From Saccharum officinarum (lineage: Eukaryota; Streptophyta; Magnoliopsida; Poales; Poaceae): a stretch of DNA of 64,000 bases. The notes under the pieces were generated by a model. It was given only the letters and a program-made list of their open reading frames with translations, was not told where the DNA came from and searched no databases. Made by a program: the position numbers and the translations under genes. The DNA lies in the NCBI GenBank assembly GCA_020631735.1, contig CM036201.1, forward strand, positions 72,993,253 through 73,057,252, written 5' to 3'. Below are positions 34,279 to 45,788 of the stretch, piece after piece. How positions within the stretch are numbered: position 1 is the first letter of the stretch; each line of letters begins with the position of its first letter.

Positions 34279-35406
34279 GCAGTAAATTTTACATGGAAAA
34301 GAATCGCGCTACAGGAGGAGTACTTGCTTACCAGTATGGTGATGCCCTTCGTCCTCATAAAAAAACTGAAATCTTGTCGCCGCGGCCCGCGGGACATCCG
34401 ATGCTTACCGGGCTCCATTGGCCCCTTCTGTTTGTCTATCTGGGCCTCGCTACCTCCGATGCGGTCCAATTTCCCTGCTGGGAGCCTGGCATACCCGAGC
34501 AAGAGCCCAGCCACCCATGCAGCGGGCCCCACTGCGGGGCGACCAGTGCAGTGAGGCAGTGACCGCGACAGGCGTCGTACTCTCCGCGCGGTCTCCGATG
34601 CACTCCACACTCCCCCTCACACTCCTCGTGTTCTCTGTGCTTCCATCTTTGACCACCCGCTAATCACAATCACCGCCGCTAACCACAGCCCAAAGCGGCA
34701 GCCGCTCCCCCGCTTAAACCCTCGAGCCCGCGGTTGACAAGATTGGATTCCATCCAGCATCCAGCTCCCTCCCACACGGTCACACCGACGAGGCGAACGG
34801 GCCAGAGTCGGTGGCGAGTCGAGCCCCCAAGAGCGGAACCCGACTCCGACCGTTCTAAAACCCCCTTGTCCCCAGGCGACGACGAAACCAGCAGCGCAGC
34901 GCCGACCACTCCGGGAGCGGGGCCTCACGATCCACGGGAGATGCTGGTCGCCGCCGCCGCCGCCGCCTCGCCGTCGCACTTGCAGCCGTGAACCGCCTTC
35001 CCCCGTGGAGGGACTTCCGCCCGGCGGGCGAAGAGCCGGGGCGGGCTTGGATTCGGCGGATCTTGGGGTGCGTGCATCGGGCTGGATTGATCCCGCATTC
35101 GAGCTGCGGCGGGTGTCTGGGTAGTCGGCTTCTCCTGAGGTATTATTTCGGTCGCCGAGCACGGCGCGAGTCCGCGATTTCTTAGGGTTTCTTTTAGATG
35201 TTCATTTCAGGGGAATCACCTCCGGCCGCCTCCCCGTCTTTTTATCCGTCTGCTCTCTGATTCCTATGCTGTTTGCAGGAAAAGGAAAACAAAGTTGCTT
35301 GGCCGACTTTGGGATCAAGGATCGGCGAAAAGAAAAAAGGAGGGATCTTTTTTAAGTGTGTCCGTCTGAGCATTCGGGGTTTATAGCCTCGGCCAACTCG
35401 GTGCTG
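34279..35406 (+). other. promoter and 5' leader of the DUF1666 gene, with a leader intron
   Basis: GC-rich sequence with a CCG microsatellite at about 34950-34970. A leader intron is likely at 35140-35278: donor CTGAG|GTATTA and acceptor TTTGCAG|GAAAAGG. The transcription start is not determinable. Long frames on either strand are composition artefacts. Confidence 0.5.
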
Positions 35407-38400
35407 ATGGATTTCTTCAAGATTAAGAAGTTCGGGAAGGGGAAGAAGAGCGCCGGGGGTGGGGGAGAGGTAGTGGAATCCGACGACGAGGCCAGCGCCG
35501 GCGATGTGACCCCTCGAGGCCTGGAGGAGCAGAAGCCGGACATTGGGGAGGGGAACAATGCCGAGGCAGTGGCGGCGGAGGGCGTGGGCGTGGGCAATGG
35601 GGTGGTTGAAGAAGAGGAAGAAGAGGAGGACGACGATGATTTCATCACAAATGAGGTGAAGCGGAGGCTCAAGGAGCTCAGGAAGAACAGCTTCATGGTG
35701 CTCATCCCCGAGGAGGAGTGCGGTGAGCTCGAGGAGGATGGCGGGGAGGAGGAAGGGGGCAGCCCCAGGGAGTGGCTGGAGTCGGGTGTTGGTGACGGCT
35801 TCCCGCTGTGTGGGTTCGATTCGCTGTATGATAAGTACTGCGGGAGGATGCTGGTGTTTCATAAGATGATCGCGCAGCTCATGAAGGATCCAGGTAAAAA
35901 GTTGTAGCTAATTATGGATTCTCTCCTTTATGCTTGGCTTTGGCTTCTCACATGCTGTTGGTAGTAATGTGATGCGTGTACATAGTCTTTTGTATGTGCT
36001 TGTGATTATGCATGTATCTAGTCTGATGCTACTAAAATTAGCTATGTTTGTCTTGGATGCTTCTTAGTTATCAAGGTCCAGTTGTTGCTATTTTAGTGTT
36101 ATAGATTAGGGTCAACATAAACTATGGTCCCTACTCCTGTAAAGAGGCTTAATGAATACAAGTATTCTGTGGTAGTTGCATGCCTCATTTTGTATGTCCA
36201 CAATTATTGCTAGTATTCTTTCTGAAACCGTTTTATTTCTTTTAAAATGAAACCGTAGTATCAAACACATCACTCAAAGGGGCACGAAAAACACAATCAA
36301 CCACTGTTGTCATCTTCTGCCAAGGGTTACCCAGATACTGGAATCCTAAAATTTTTGCTGGCTCCGGTGCCCATGTACCAGTGCCGTTCAAGTGATTTAT
36401 ATCTCATTGAATCAGCCATTTTTTTTTTCTGTTGAATGTTTCTCTTCAGCACATGTTATTGACTACCTTCAGGATTCAGGATCCAGTCCCCCCTCTAGCA
36501 GTATAATTTCTCTTCTGTGTTTACTATTGCTTAATGGATTTGGCATTGTCATTTTGCTGCTGTTTGCTAGAGTGCCAATGATTTATGAAATATTTAAATA
36601 ATGCCTTCTGCATACTTTAGCAAGTCTGATGGTTCAGAAAAACCTTTTGTAGAGTCACTGAACATGTCCAAAAAGTCTCCAAGATCAGCATCAAAATTGG
36701 CGTCTACCCTGCGCAGCCTCTCATTCAAAAGAAAAGATGAGCTCCCGGAGGATTGTGAACAGCTTCAACAACAGCAAAGCGAAGATGATCCTTATCAGAC
36801 ACTTGAGACTGCATATGTTGCTCATGTTTCATTAAGCTGGGAGGCTCTGCATTGCACCTATGTGCACCTGAGCCTTATCGTTGCAGCACAACCTGATAAT
36901 CCTACAACCTACAGCTCTGCTGCTCAAGCATTCCAACAATTCCAGGTCCTGTTGCAGAGATTCATTGAAAATGAGCCATTTGAGCATGGTACCCGGGTTG
37001 AGATATATGCACGGTCTCGGAGCTTGTTGTCAAAGTTGCTTCAGGTCCCCACTTTTCAAGGTAAGATTCTTTGGGTTATATTGCTGCATTGTTTAACATA
37101 AATGTAGCCTATACCATCAAAATGTGTTCCTGTGGGCTGTAGAATGTTCACTGAACTTTAGTGTTGGTTATGGTTCTATAGACTTATGTTGTCATGTTAC
37201 TAAATTCAAACAAAGATGTGAACCATGCACTTGAGGTCAAAATGACAGCAGATATGGTTCAGGCATTAGCAAATGCCTAATGCTTTTCAATTAATTTTAC
37301 GCAGAACTGTTTCTCTTAGTCTTGGATTATTCCATTATGAGATATCTTGGATTGTAACTCTCGATTGCTAACTGTTCGCTAGGTATGTCAGATGGTCCCT
37401 GTTTGCTTGGTACTTAGGTTAATCCTATCTGTTTACATGAAAAAAAAGGTTCCAGAAGTTCAACCTGTTTGATAATAGTGTAAAATTGATTTTGAATCCT
37501 GTACGGTCTTGTAGAAATGGTCTAGAATCATGATGCTGAGGAAAAATAGCTGTCCTGATATTGCCTATACACGAGGGTCATTTTCTTTTGGTCACGTTAA
37601 GTGTAATGCAGATTACACCTTTTGCTACTCATAATTTATGTCCTGTACTAGCCTAGTACTACAATAAATAGGTTTAGTTAGGGGGTGTTTAGTTGGCAAA
37701 AAATTTTGGATTCAGGTACTGTAGCCTTTTGTTTTATTTGGCAATTACTGTTCAATCATGGACTAATTAGGCTTAAAAGATTCGTCTCGCGATTTCACGA
37801 TGAACTGTGCAATTAGTTTTTTGTTTCGTCTACATTTAATGCTCCATGCATGTGCCGCAAGATTCGATGTGATGTTTTGGAGTGAAAATTTTTGGGAACT
37901 AAACACCCCCTTACTGAATGGTCTGTACATATTTCACGTGGTACAATCCAGTTCAGTTTGCTGTACATTGGCAATATTAATGAGCATTGAGCAGTGGTGT
38001 ACTGTGTTCAATATGGCTTCTTTTCTATTTCATATTCATCTAACAGTGGGGAAAATATTGGCAGTGGTTAGTTTTGTACCACTATTCGATCTCTTTTAGA
38101 AAGATGGTAACTTGAGTATGTATGTTTGGAACTGAGAGCTGCTTGTTTCATTATTCCTACAATTAAGGTCAAAAGTCTACAACCAAATTGACACATGTTA
38201 GTTTTAGACCTTTTTATCTGCAAATTTAATATGGATAAGTATGCCATGCACAAGAGTTTCCTGAACTATAATTGTTGGTGTTTTTTTTATCAGCACCTGT
38301 ATTGTCAGTAAGACTTGGTACAGATATAGATTCTGAAGTTCGTGAGTAACTACAGCTGGTTTGTTGAGTCTGCTCCCATAATGCTTGACTACGTTACTGA

Positions 38401-39487
38401 TGAGTTCTTTGCAGTTACTGCTGCAACATGTTTAATACCCGGGTACTTATAATTCTGTACCGAATCATGCATTAGATTGTACTTTATTCTGCAGTAAGGA
38501 AATAATTATTGAGTGCAGCAGCACAGTAAACACTGTTGTTTCTTTATTTCATTTTGTCATGAATCATTTAATTACTCTTTTGTCATTTAGTTACTCTTTT
38601 GTATGAGTAATCTTCCTTTCTTTTACTAGGTTTCTAAATTCATAGCATGCTAATGTCTATTTTTAGTGTACATATTTGGTCAGTTGTTTGTATTGCAGAC
38701 CTGAATGATTCATGCTCGGTAATGTTTGATAATACTATTCTGATTATCATTTCTGTTCTCTCAATTCAGTCGCAGATAGGAAAGATAACACTGAAGATCA
38801 AATGGAACCAGCGATTTCCGCACCTGATCTCATCAAATTGTTAGAGGAATCTATCCTAACTTTCCGCCTTTTCCTGAAGAAGGACAAGAGAAAGAGTAGT
38901 GTGCTTATGAGTGCTCATGGCCACACTGGAAGCTCAATTCAACAAGTGCAATCTTCACTCGATAAGGTAAGTCTTATCCTGTGCCTTATCCTGTGGGGTA
39001 ACTGATAATGAATCTCTCCTTCATAATGTGTTTATACACGATTCTTCATTTCTGTACTGTCCATATGGTCCCTTCTAAACAGCTAGTAGTAGGACACATC
39101 TTTCCTAGCATTTGATTCCAGTGACGCTGGGTTGTTGAGTCTGCATACCTTGCAAATGTCTTTACTGCGTAATAACATTGCCAAAGCAGACTTTGTGTTG
39201 TATATACTCTTCCTTGAATCATAGCATTGTTTCAAAACCTGCAGAAAGAGGCGAAGGTGAAGGAGCTGTTGAAGAAGAAAGGGTGGAAGAGCAAGACCTG
39301 GCCAGGCACAATGGAGGAGGTCCAGCTGCTGTTTGCCCTGATCGACATCAAGGTCGTGTCGCGGGTGCTCCGGATGGGGAAGTTGAGCAAGGAGCAGCTG
39401 CTGTGGTGCGAGGAGAAGATGAGCAAGGTGGACCTCACCGAGAACCGGCTGCGCCGTGATGGGTCCCCAATCCTCTTCCCCTGTTGA
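35407..39487 (+). CDS. DUF1666 family protein
   Basis: Four coding exons: 35407-35893, 36638-37060, 38770-38966 and 39245-39487 (TGA). They total 1350 nt, 449 residues, with consistent phases. The ATG at 35407 begins MDFFKIKKFGKGKKS, a Lys-rich start. An acidic stretch (seven Glu then Asp run) follows, then the DUF1666 domain: GFDSLYDKYCGRMLVFHKMI, KSPRSASKLASTLRSLSFKR, DDPYQTLETAYVAHVSLSWEALHCTY, LIKLLEESILTFRLFLKKDK, and the C-terminal VVSRVLRMGKLSKEQLLWCEEKM. The acceptor of exon 2 is chosen at 36638 because it alone of the nearby AGs fits the phase. This plant-specific family has no established biochemical role. Intron 2 (37061-38769) carries a MITE. Confidence is high for the family and moderate for the exon 2 left edge. 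Confidence 0.88.
37681..37910 (+). mobile_element. Tourist-like MITE with clear ends, in an intron of the DUF1666 gene
   Basis: 230 bp. The 14-bp inverted repeat GGGGGTGTTTAGTT / AACTAAACACCCCC is perfect, and TTA occurs at 37678-37680 and at 37911-37913. A 3-bp TTA/TAA duplication is typical of PIF/Harbinger-type Tourist elements. This copy defines the family used for the other MITE entries. Confidence 0.9.
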
Positions 39488-39846
39488 CGCAGCCTACCTG
39501 CCTTCCTCCGGGGCCATATGCCGAGAACGCCCTTGTTAGTTCGGCATGCCATGGCGGTGGCAGCATCAGGGATGGCTGCTGGCTGGGCGTAGCTGCTCTG
39601 CGCGGCGCGTGTTCAGTTCTTTAGGCTACCTTATGAGATATGTACATCCTTTAGGTTGAATTGAATTGAAATGTCCATACTAAAGTAGGGCTTAAACATG
39701 TGTTGCTGCGCGTTCGTAATCCCCTGATGAGTTTATGCAATGCAACATGGGCAACATGCATTCGTTTCACCGGACGCAGTTTTTCTGAAACCCTTTGCGT
39801 CAGCCGTCAACCATGTCTGGTCTGCCCTGACATGATGTTCAATAAG

Positions 39847-39965
39847 GGCCCTGTTCGGCAGACTGTTTTTTTTTTGGCTTGTAAGCCGGCTGTGGCTGAT
39901 TTGCTGTGAGAGAAAAACATTGTTTCACGGCTGATAAGGCGTGCTGATAAGCTCAGCCGAACAGG
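39847..39965. mobile_element. short MITE with GGCCCTGTTCGGC ends
   Basis: CCCTGTTCGGC at the left and GCCGAACAGG at the right are inverted repeats around about 120 bp that includes GTGAGAGAAAAACATTGTTTC. Elements of this kind are common in grasses. A related fragment lies at 43990-44125 on the opposite strand. Confidence 0.6.
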
Positions 39966-40256
39966 AGAAGGAGATTAAGGATCCGGATGCGGTGCAGCTC
40001 ACATAGATAAAACTTTTTTCTGGACGAATAGTATCTGGACAAAACTCCTCTCAATCGACACATGCAGAAGCTGTCGTGCTGCGTTGGCTGCTGCAACTTG
40101 CAAGCGGCTTGAGACGCTCACAGCACTGGATCTCTGAACCTTTTTTTTTGGTGATCGCTGTACCCTGTCCTTTTGGCCCCGATGATTGCACTGCGTCTGC
40201 ACGGGCACGGGCACGGCTGCAGATCCAGAGCACTTGGGCAATTCAGTAGTGTTTAG

Positions 40257-40499
40257 GGCCTCGTTTAGATGCTGAAAAAATTTCAGCCCGATGAATAGTA
40301 CCATTTTCGTCTTATTTGACAAATATTGTCCAATCGTGGACCAACTAGGCTCAAAAGATTCATCTCGTGATTTCCAACTAAACTGTGTAATTAGTTATTT
40401 TTTTTATCTACATTTAATACTCCATGCAAGCGGCTAAAAATTGATGTGATGGAGAGAGAGTGAAAAAATTTGGAATTTTGATGTCATCTAAACAAGGCC
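40257..40499 (+). mobile_element. Tourist-like MITE
   Basis: Ends GGCCTCGTTTAGATG and CATCTAAACAAGGCC. Flanks TAG at 40254-40256 and 40500-40502 make a 3-bp duplication. Internal blocks match the copy at 37681-37910. Confidence 0.85.
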
Positions 40500-40504
40500 T
40501 AGAT

Positions 40505-40720
40505 GGTGTAAAAGTTGGTGTAAAGTTTCTGTAGCACTTTTCGTTGTTATTTGATAAAATTTATCAAATCGTGGACTAACTAGGCTTAAAAGATTCGTCT
40601 CGATATTTACAGACAAACTGTACAATTAGTTATTTTTTTACCTATATTTAATACTTCATACATGCGTCCAAAGATTCGATGTGACAGAGAATCTTATAAA
40701 TTTTTTGGAACTTTGAATGA
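40505..40720 (+). mobile_element. Tourist-like MITE, abutting the previous copy
   Basis: Family internal blocks in the same order and orientation (TGTAGCACTTTTCGTTGTTA, AACTAGGCTTAAAAGATTCG, TATATTTAATACTTCATACA, GATTCGATGTGACAGAGAAT). Terminal repeats are truncated at both sides, so limits are approximate. Confidence 0.7.
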
Positions 40721-40894
40721 GCGGCTTCTGACCTCCCGTCATGGCTGCTATACGAACGATGCAGCTCGTCAGGCGTGAGGCCGGCTCTGCTGAGAGGCTC
40801 TGTTGAGTCTTCCTTTCACGACACGGCAGTCAGTCTGTCAGTGAGAGCTTCTGCAGTCATCCATCCAGAAGCTTTGCGACCAGCAAAATTGACA

Positions 40895-41136
40895 GTGTTT
40901 AGGTCTGCGAAAAGGTGTAAAAAAAAGTATTATAGCACGTTTTGGTTTTATTTGATAAATAGTGTCCAACCATTGACTAATTAGGTTCAAAACGTTCGTC
41001 TCGCAAAGTACAACCAAGCTGTACAATTAGTTTTTAATTTTATCTACATTTAGTACTCTATGTATGTATCGCAAGTTTGATGTGACGGGAAATCTTTTGT
41101 TTGCAAAGTATTTTTTTAGGAAGTAAACACAGCCCC
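40895..41136 (+). mobile_element. Tourist-like MITE
   Basis: Family blocks ATTAGGTTCAAAACGTTCG and CTACATTTAGTACTCTATG with a right end TAAACACAGCCCC. The left end (GTGTTTAGG) is shortened. Target duplication not seen. Confidence 0.7.
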
Positions 41137-41629
41137 AGCGTTTTTTCACTTCTCACTTCTGCTATACGAGTCGTATCACTTCATTATCCTCGCATTCTTC
41201 GTGGAAAGAGAAGGCATCTCAATGAAGGCGATGAGTGAGCATGAGAGAAATGCATGCAGTGGGCAGTGGCTCACGAAGTCACCAGCTCGCCACTCCCGTC
41301 AGGCTTTGGGACCATCACTACCTCAAGGCAGCGTCTCTGACAGGTGGGGAGCAGCTCGGTCCGATGCAGTAGTGCCGTGCTGGTGCTGCTGCTTGCTGCA
41401 TTGGCAATTCGGCATCGTGGATCAGCCAAAGTCCATGAGTGCAGCAAATGGAGATGGAGGAGGCTGGCCACTCAGACGGACACTATTGCTGCATGCTGCG
41501 ACGGCCATCAATGCTGGGGGGCCATCAATGCGCTTGTGTGCGTGTGTGTGGGCGAAACTGATCATTCACTGTGCATCCTGCAATTTATGCGCCATAAAAC
41601 CGCACTGTGCAGATTTTACGTTCTACTGG

Positions 41630-41914
41630 TCCTTGTTTAGTTCCCAAATTCAACCCTAAAATTGCACTATGCAAAAAGGAGATTCCCCATCACATCAAAA
41701 TGTCAGCAAATGCATGAAGTACTAAATGTAGATGAAATAAAAACTAATAGCACAGTTTTATCGTACTTTGCAAGACGAACATTTTGAGTCTAATTAATCA
41801 TTTTTAGACAATTTTTTACACTAAAAAACAAAACGCGCTACAGTGTTCTGGCAGGAACACTGTAGCGCGTAGATCCAACTCGGTGGCTGCCGAGTTCGGA
41901 TCTAAACACGGGCT
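41630..41914 (-). mobile_element. Tourist-like MITE, CACATCAAAATGTC subfamily
   Basis: Reverse orientation, with TCCTTGTTTAGTTCCC at the left and TCTAAACACGGGC at the right. The internal CACATCAAAATGTCAGCAAA and AAGACGAACATTTTGAGTCT blocks define a second subfamily shared with 41928-42201, 44304-44535 and 49504-49768. Confidence 0.75.
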
Positions 41915-41927
41915 AGATTCCACTTCA

Positions 41928-42201
41928 GGCCCTGTTTAGTTACCAAATTTCCCTCCCAAATTCTACTATACAAAAAGAAGATTCCCATCACATCAAAATG
42001 TCGGCATATGTATGGAGTACTAAATGTAGATGAAATCGAAAACTAATTGCATAGTTTTGTTGTTCTTTGCGAGAGGAACATTTTAAGCCTAATTAATCAA
42101 TTTTTGGACAATTTTCCACACTAAAAAACAAAGTGCTACAGTGCGCTACAGTGTAGAACAGTGTTTCCGCCGTCACCGAATCGGTGCATCTAAACACAGC
42201 C
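41928..42201 (-). mobile_element. Tourist-like MITE, CACATCAAAATGTC subfamily
   Basis: Ends GGCCCTGTTTAG and CTAAACACAGCC, flanked by TCA at 41925-41927 and 42202-42204. It lies only about 14 bp from the preceding copy of the same subfamily and orientation. Confidence 0.85.
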
Positions 42202-42244
42202 TCACTTACCTTGGACCACATTCACAGAAAGAAACGCAGTAACT

Positions 42245-42398
42245 ACTGATGCAAAGCAGGATGCTTCGGCGTGCTTAACAGTTACTCTTATGGGGGAAAA
42301 ATAGAACTATCAGAAAGAAATCCAGTAACTGATTTTCTTCTAAAAAAGAAATCCAGTAACTGATGCAAAGCAGGATGCTTCGGCGTGCTTAACAGTTA
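42245..42398. repeat. exact 40-bp direct repeat, 114 bp apart
   Basis: ACTGATGCAAAGCAGGATGC and the following 20 bases are identical at 42245-42284 and 42359-42398. Upstream partial copies of (A)GAAATCCAGTAAC make the intervening sequence repetitive too. Exact identity suggests a recent local duplication. Confidence 0.85.
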
Positions 42399-43681
42399 TA
42401 TATCAGTTTGATGGATGAAAAAAAAACTTTATCAGATTTAGGAACATTACAGAGAAAGGAAGCACTTTCTGAAGATGATGAATCTGGCAATACCATTTCC
42501 ATACGGCAGTGTCAAGTCCTTGCTTGTACTCTTGGCGTACACTACTACAGTACTGTATCCAGGTCCAGGATTCAGACTACCCGCACTTTACAGAGTCAGC
42601 AGCAGCTAGAGCTAGCTACTCGTAGGTAGTGTAGCTGGTGGTGTTAGCTAGGACGTTCCTACGACGACGTTCAGAGTTTTCATAGGCTTGGACCAGAGCA
42701 GCACTAGGGCTACTGCTTCTTCCCACAGCTGAAGGATTGGAAACGAGAGACTTTTTCTCATCCTCTCACGTTTCGAGATCCACGAGATGCTGACGGCGAT
42801 AAGCATCTGCCAACGTCCAACGACAAGGCTTCCTGCGCCCGTCATTTTCTTCAGGGAAGGTGCAGGTAGCTGTGCAGAGTAACTGATGCTGATGTGGCCT
42901 CTGGTCTCTCCCTGTACTGCAAACAAAAGCCTTTGCCATTTTGCACTCAAACAAACCCCCCAAAAAAAGGATCATTGGAATTGGATGCAAGGAGGGAGTG
43001 AGTGTTGAATGCCTCAGTGGCAGCACATCATGTGAGGTGGTGAAGGCAACAGGCACTGCATATGGTTCGTTCAATGCAGCCTGGATGGAAGGTAGTAGGA
43101 ATCTGAATCTGCATCGAGAGTGAGTCAGTGCAGACAAACAGGTAGGTCATTTGGTTTAAGAGGGTGGTTTAGGTAGGTCATCATCATGTACCGTACCTCC
43201 AGCCATGGAAAAACTGTCAGCCAAACATGGGCTGCCCAGCAATGTGTCACTGCGTACAGATGCAGATGCAGATGATGCAACAGAAACGGAGTAGATAAAT
43301 CCCAGTCTACTACTACCAGTACAGTACTAGTACCTAGCATCGGGATCTTGATCCTTGCGGCCGTACCATGAGTCTTGGACTCTTTTGCCAATTGCCAGTG
43401 AAGTTAGTAGTCACTAGTGAGTGAGCTGTGTGTCCCAAATACAGTACATCCCATCTTGCACTTGGCACTTGCAGTTGCTATCTAGTGCAACAACATCAGT
43501 ACAGCAAGTAGCTGAAACATGCAGATCCACCCATTTACTGTCTGGTTCCCTTCTCTGAATTCTGCTCTTGCCAGTAGCAATAGCACCCTTGTAATGCACC
43601 AGTATCATAAACCCATGCAGCTGCAACATGCAAATCAGCAAATGCAAGCCTGGGTTCCTGAGGAAGCTACTCAATTTCTTC
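42399..43681. other. intergenic stretch, no gene recognised
   Basis: Short frames on both strands, none with a recognisable domain. No element ends or RNA genes seen. Confidence 0.4.
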
Positions 43682-43934
43682 GGGCTTGTTTAGTTGGTGA
43701 AAAAGTTTGGGTTCGGCTATTGTAGCACTTTTCGTTTTATTTAGCAATTTGTGTCCAATCATGGACTAATTAGGCTCAAAAGATTTGTCTCTTGATTTAC
43801 AACTAAACTGTGTAATTAGTTTTTTCTTTCGTCTACATTTAGTACTCCATGCATGTGCCGTAAGATTTGATGTGACAGGTACTGTAGCACTTTTTGGGTT
43901 CCTTTTTGGGTACGCATGCCAACTAAACAGACTC
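43682..43934 (+). mobile_element. Tourist-like MITE
   Basis: Ends GGGCTTGTTTAGTT and AACTAAACAGACTC. TTC occurs at 43679-43681 and 43935-43937. Internal blocks as in the first subfamily. Confidence 0.85.
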
Positions 43935-43989
43935 TTCCTTAAATAAAAGTTTCATGTCAACTTTTGGTTTCTTTCGGAGTTTGCAGTAA

Positions 43990-44125
43990 ATTAAAGGAGA
44001 AATAAAAGGGTCTTTTTGCTTGTCTTATAATCTGTACTTTTCAGCTTATTTTTTTTTTCAGCCGGAACAATGTTTTTCTCTCATGACAAATCAACGAACC
44101 ATACTTTTAGCCATGACTTTTCAAC
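43990..44125. mobile_element. fragment related to the 39847-39965 element
   Basis: TTTTTCAGCCGGAACAATGTTTTTCTCTCA is essentially the complement of the central part of the 39847-39965 element. Termini are not resolved. Confidence 0.4.
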
Positions 44126-44303
44126 GAAGTGAACGGACTCAAATGTTGCTGAAAAGAACTGCACTAGTATTCTCATGTTCACAACAAACAGGAAATGGCA
44201 AAGGCTGTTTCGAAAAGGCTGAGAGAGTACAATGCTTGAATGGATGAGCAATTGACCAGACTGAATCCTCACTGCTCGGCTCAGTGCAGCAGCTGTTCTC
44301 ATT

Positions 44304-44535
44304 GGCCTGGTTTAGTTCTCCCAATTCTCTCTAAATTTTACTATGCAAAAAGAAGATTCTCCGTCACATTAAAATGTCGGCAAATGTATGGAGTACTAAA
44401 TGTTGATGAAATCAAAAACTAATTGCACAGTTTTATTGTACTTTGCGAGACGAACATTTTAAGACTAGTTAGTTAAAATTTGGATAATTTTTACCAAATA
44501 CAAACGAAATGCTACATGAATTCTGATACAGTGTT
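44304..44535 (-). mobile_element. Tourist-like MITE, CACATCAAAATGTC subfamily, right end lost
   Basis: Begins GGCCTGGTTTAGTTC and shares the ACATTAAAATGTCGGCAAAT and GCGAGACGAACATTTTAAG blocks. The right terminal repeat is not found, so the limit is approximate. Confidence 0.7.
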
Positions 44536-45544
44536 TTCTCCCCAATTCTCTGAACTCCACGAGGCCATTCTCAAATACGTACAGTACAATAGTGCCATTT
44601 CTCCCTTGCCTTTTTTCCTCCCCCGGTGGTGGCCCCACATGGCACTGATGAAAAGAGCAAGCTGAGATTCTTGCTGTATCCCAAGCGCTGGGCAGTTGAT
44701 TAAGGTTAGCACTGTACTATGGATCTATACTGGGCTACTGGCAGCAGTAAACTACGACAAAAATGACCATGCTTGCCAATCATTCGTGTCTTCTTCTGAC
44801 TTTATTTTCACTTGATGCAGTTTCTTGTTCTGACTGATGGGACATTAAAAAAGCAGGACCCCTGTCATTTGGCATGTCTTGGGGAGTGTCAAACCCTTTG
44901 CAGCTGCCGCTGCAGGCATCCGATGAGGAAGTAGTGGTAGTAGGTTTTGTGTTTCTTTGCAGTGGGAGATGGCCAGATGGGCACAAGCATAGATAAAACT
45001 TGCTGCTAGTGCCTTGACTTATGGAAAGATCTTGTTTGTCTTGTTTTAACATGTGCACTTGAATAATCTGCATTCTTGCCTTTTAACCTCCTTGCCATTT
45101 TCAGTTCCAGAACTGCATGCAGATAGAAGTTCTGACTTGTTAACATAAGCTCTTGCTCACTAAAATTGTGTTTGGACACTTTATCATTAGGAAGTGCTCA
45201 ATTTGTGCATTCAGTATGATTGTTTTTGCCTTTTGCCACTACCAAGTGATACTTCAGCAAAAAGGCCATCTTAACAGTTTACTGAATGATTGGTTTGTTC
45301 GATAGAGGAAGAATCAGGTTCGATCCCAATGAAATGGAAGGGAAATAAATTATTTTTTTCCCTAACAAATCACTGCCTGTCCAAATAAAGATGGCATAAA
45401 GAGCTGGTGGTTTCTCATCCAAGGGGCTAGGGTTCTCGCCACAAGTAGGCGCGCTATGAGAGAGTACGAAGCAGCTAAGCTCAAGATAAAGGCCTGAGCA
45501 AAAGGTATCTAGAGAAAAAAAGAGGAGCATGCACGAATCTTTCA
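44536..45544. other. intergenic stretch, no gene recognised
   Basis: The longest minus frame here (45279-45647) partly overlaps a MITE and shows no domain. Nothing else stands out. Confidence 0.4.
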
Positions 45545-45788
45545 GGCTGTGTTTAGATCTATTGAAATATGCACTATGCAAAAAAAGATTCCCCATCACA
45601 TCAAACTTGCGATACATGCATGGAGTACTAAATATGGATAAAATCAAAAACTAATTGTACAGTTTGGTTGTACTTTGCGAGACGAATGTTTTGAGCCTAA
45701 TTAGTCAATGATTGGACAATTATTATCAAATACAAACGAAATGCTACAGTGTATTTTGGTACACCAAAGTTTGGATCTAAACACTGCC
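45545..45788 (-). mobile_element. Tourist-like MITE
   Basis: Perfect inverted ends apart from one base: GGCTGTGTTTAGATC and GATCTAAACACTGCC. TCA occurs at 45542-45544 and 45789-45791. Length is 244 bp. Confidence 0.88.

Noticed and set aside
34617..35162. 181-residue minus-strand frame in the DUF1666 leader
   Set aside because: Runs through a CG-rich leader exon and shows no domain; the sequence is better explained as leader of the plus-strand gene.
35242..35862. 206-residue minus-strand frame opposite DUF1666 exon 1
   Set aside because: Antisense shadow of a biased acidic/GC-rich coding exon; the plus strand has the conserved family and correct splice sites.
45310..45335. GGTTCGATCCC, resembling a tRNA T-loop
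   Set aside because: No matching T-stem, anticodon arm or A-box upstream within tRNA distance; treated as chance.
45279..45647. 122-residue minus-strand frame, considered as organellar insertion
   Set aside because: No confident match to any plastid or mitochondrial gene from reading it, and half of it overlaps a MITE.
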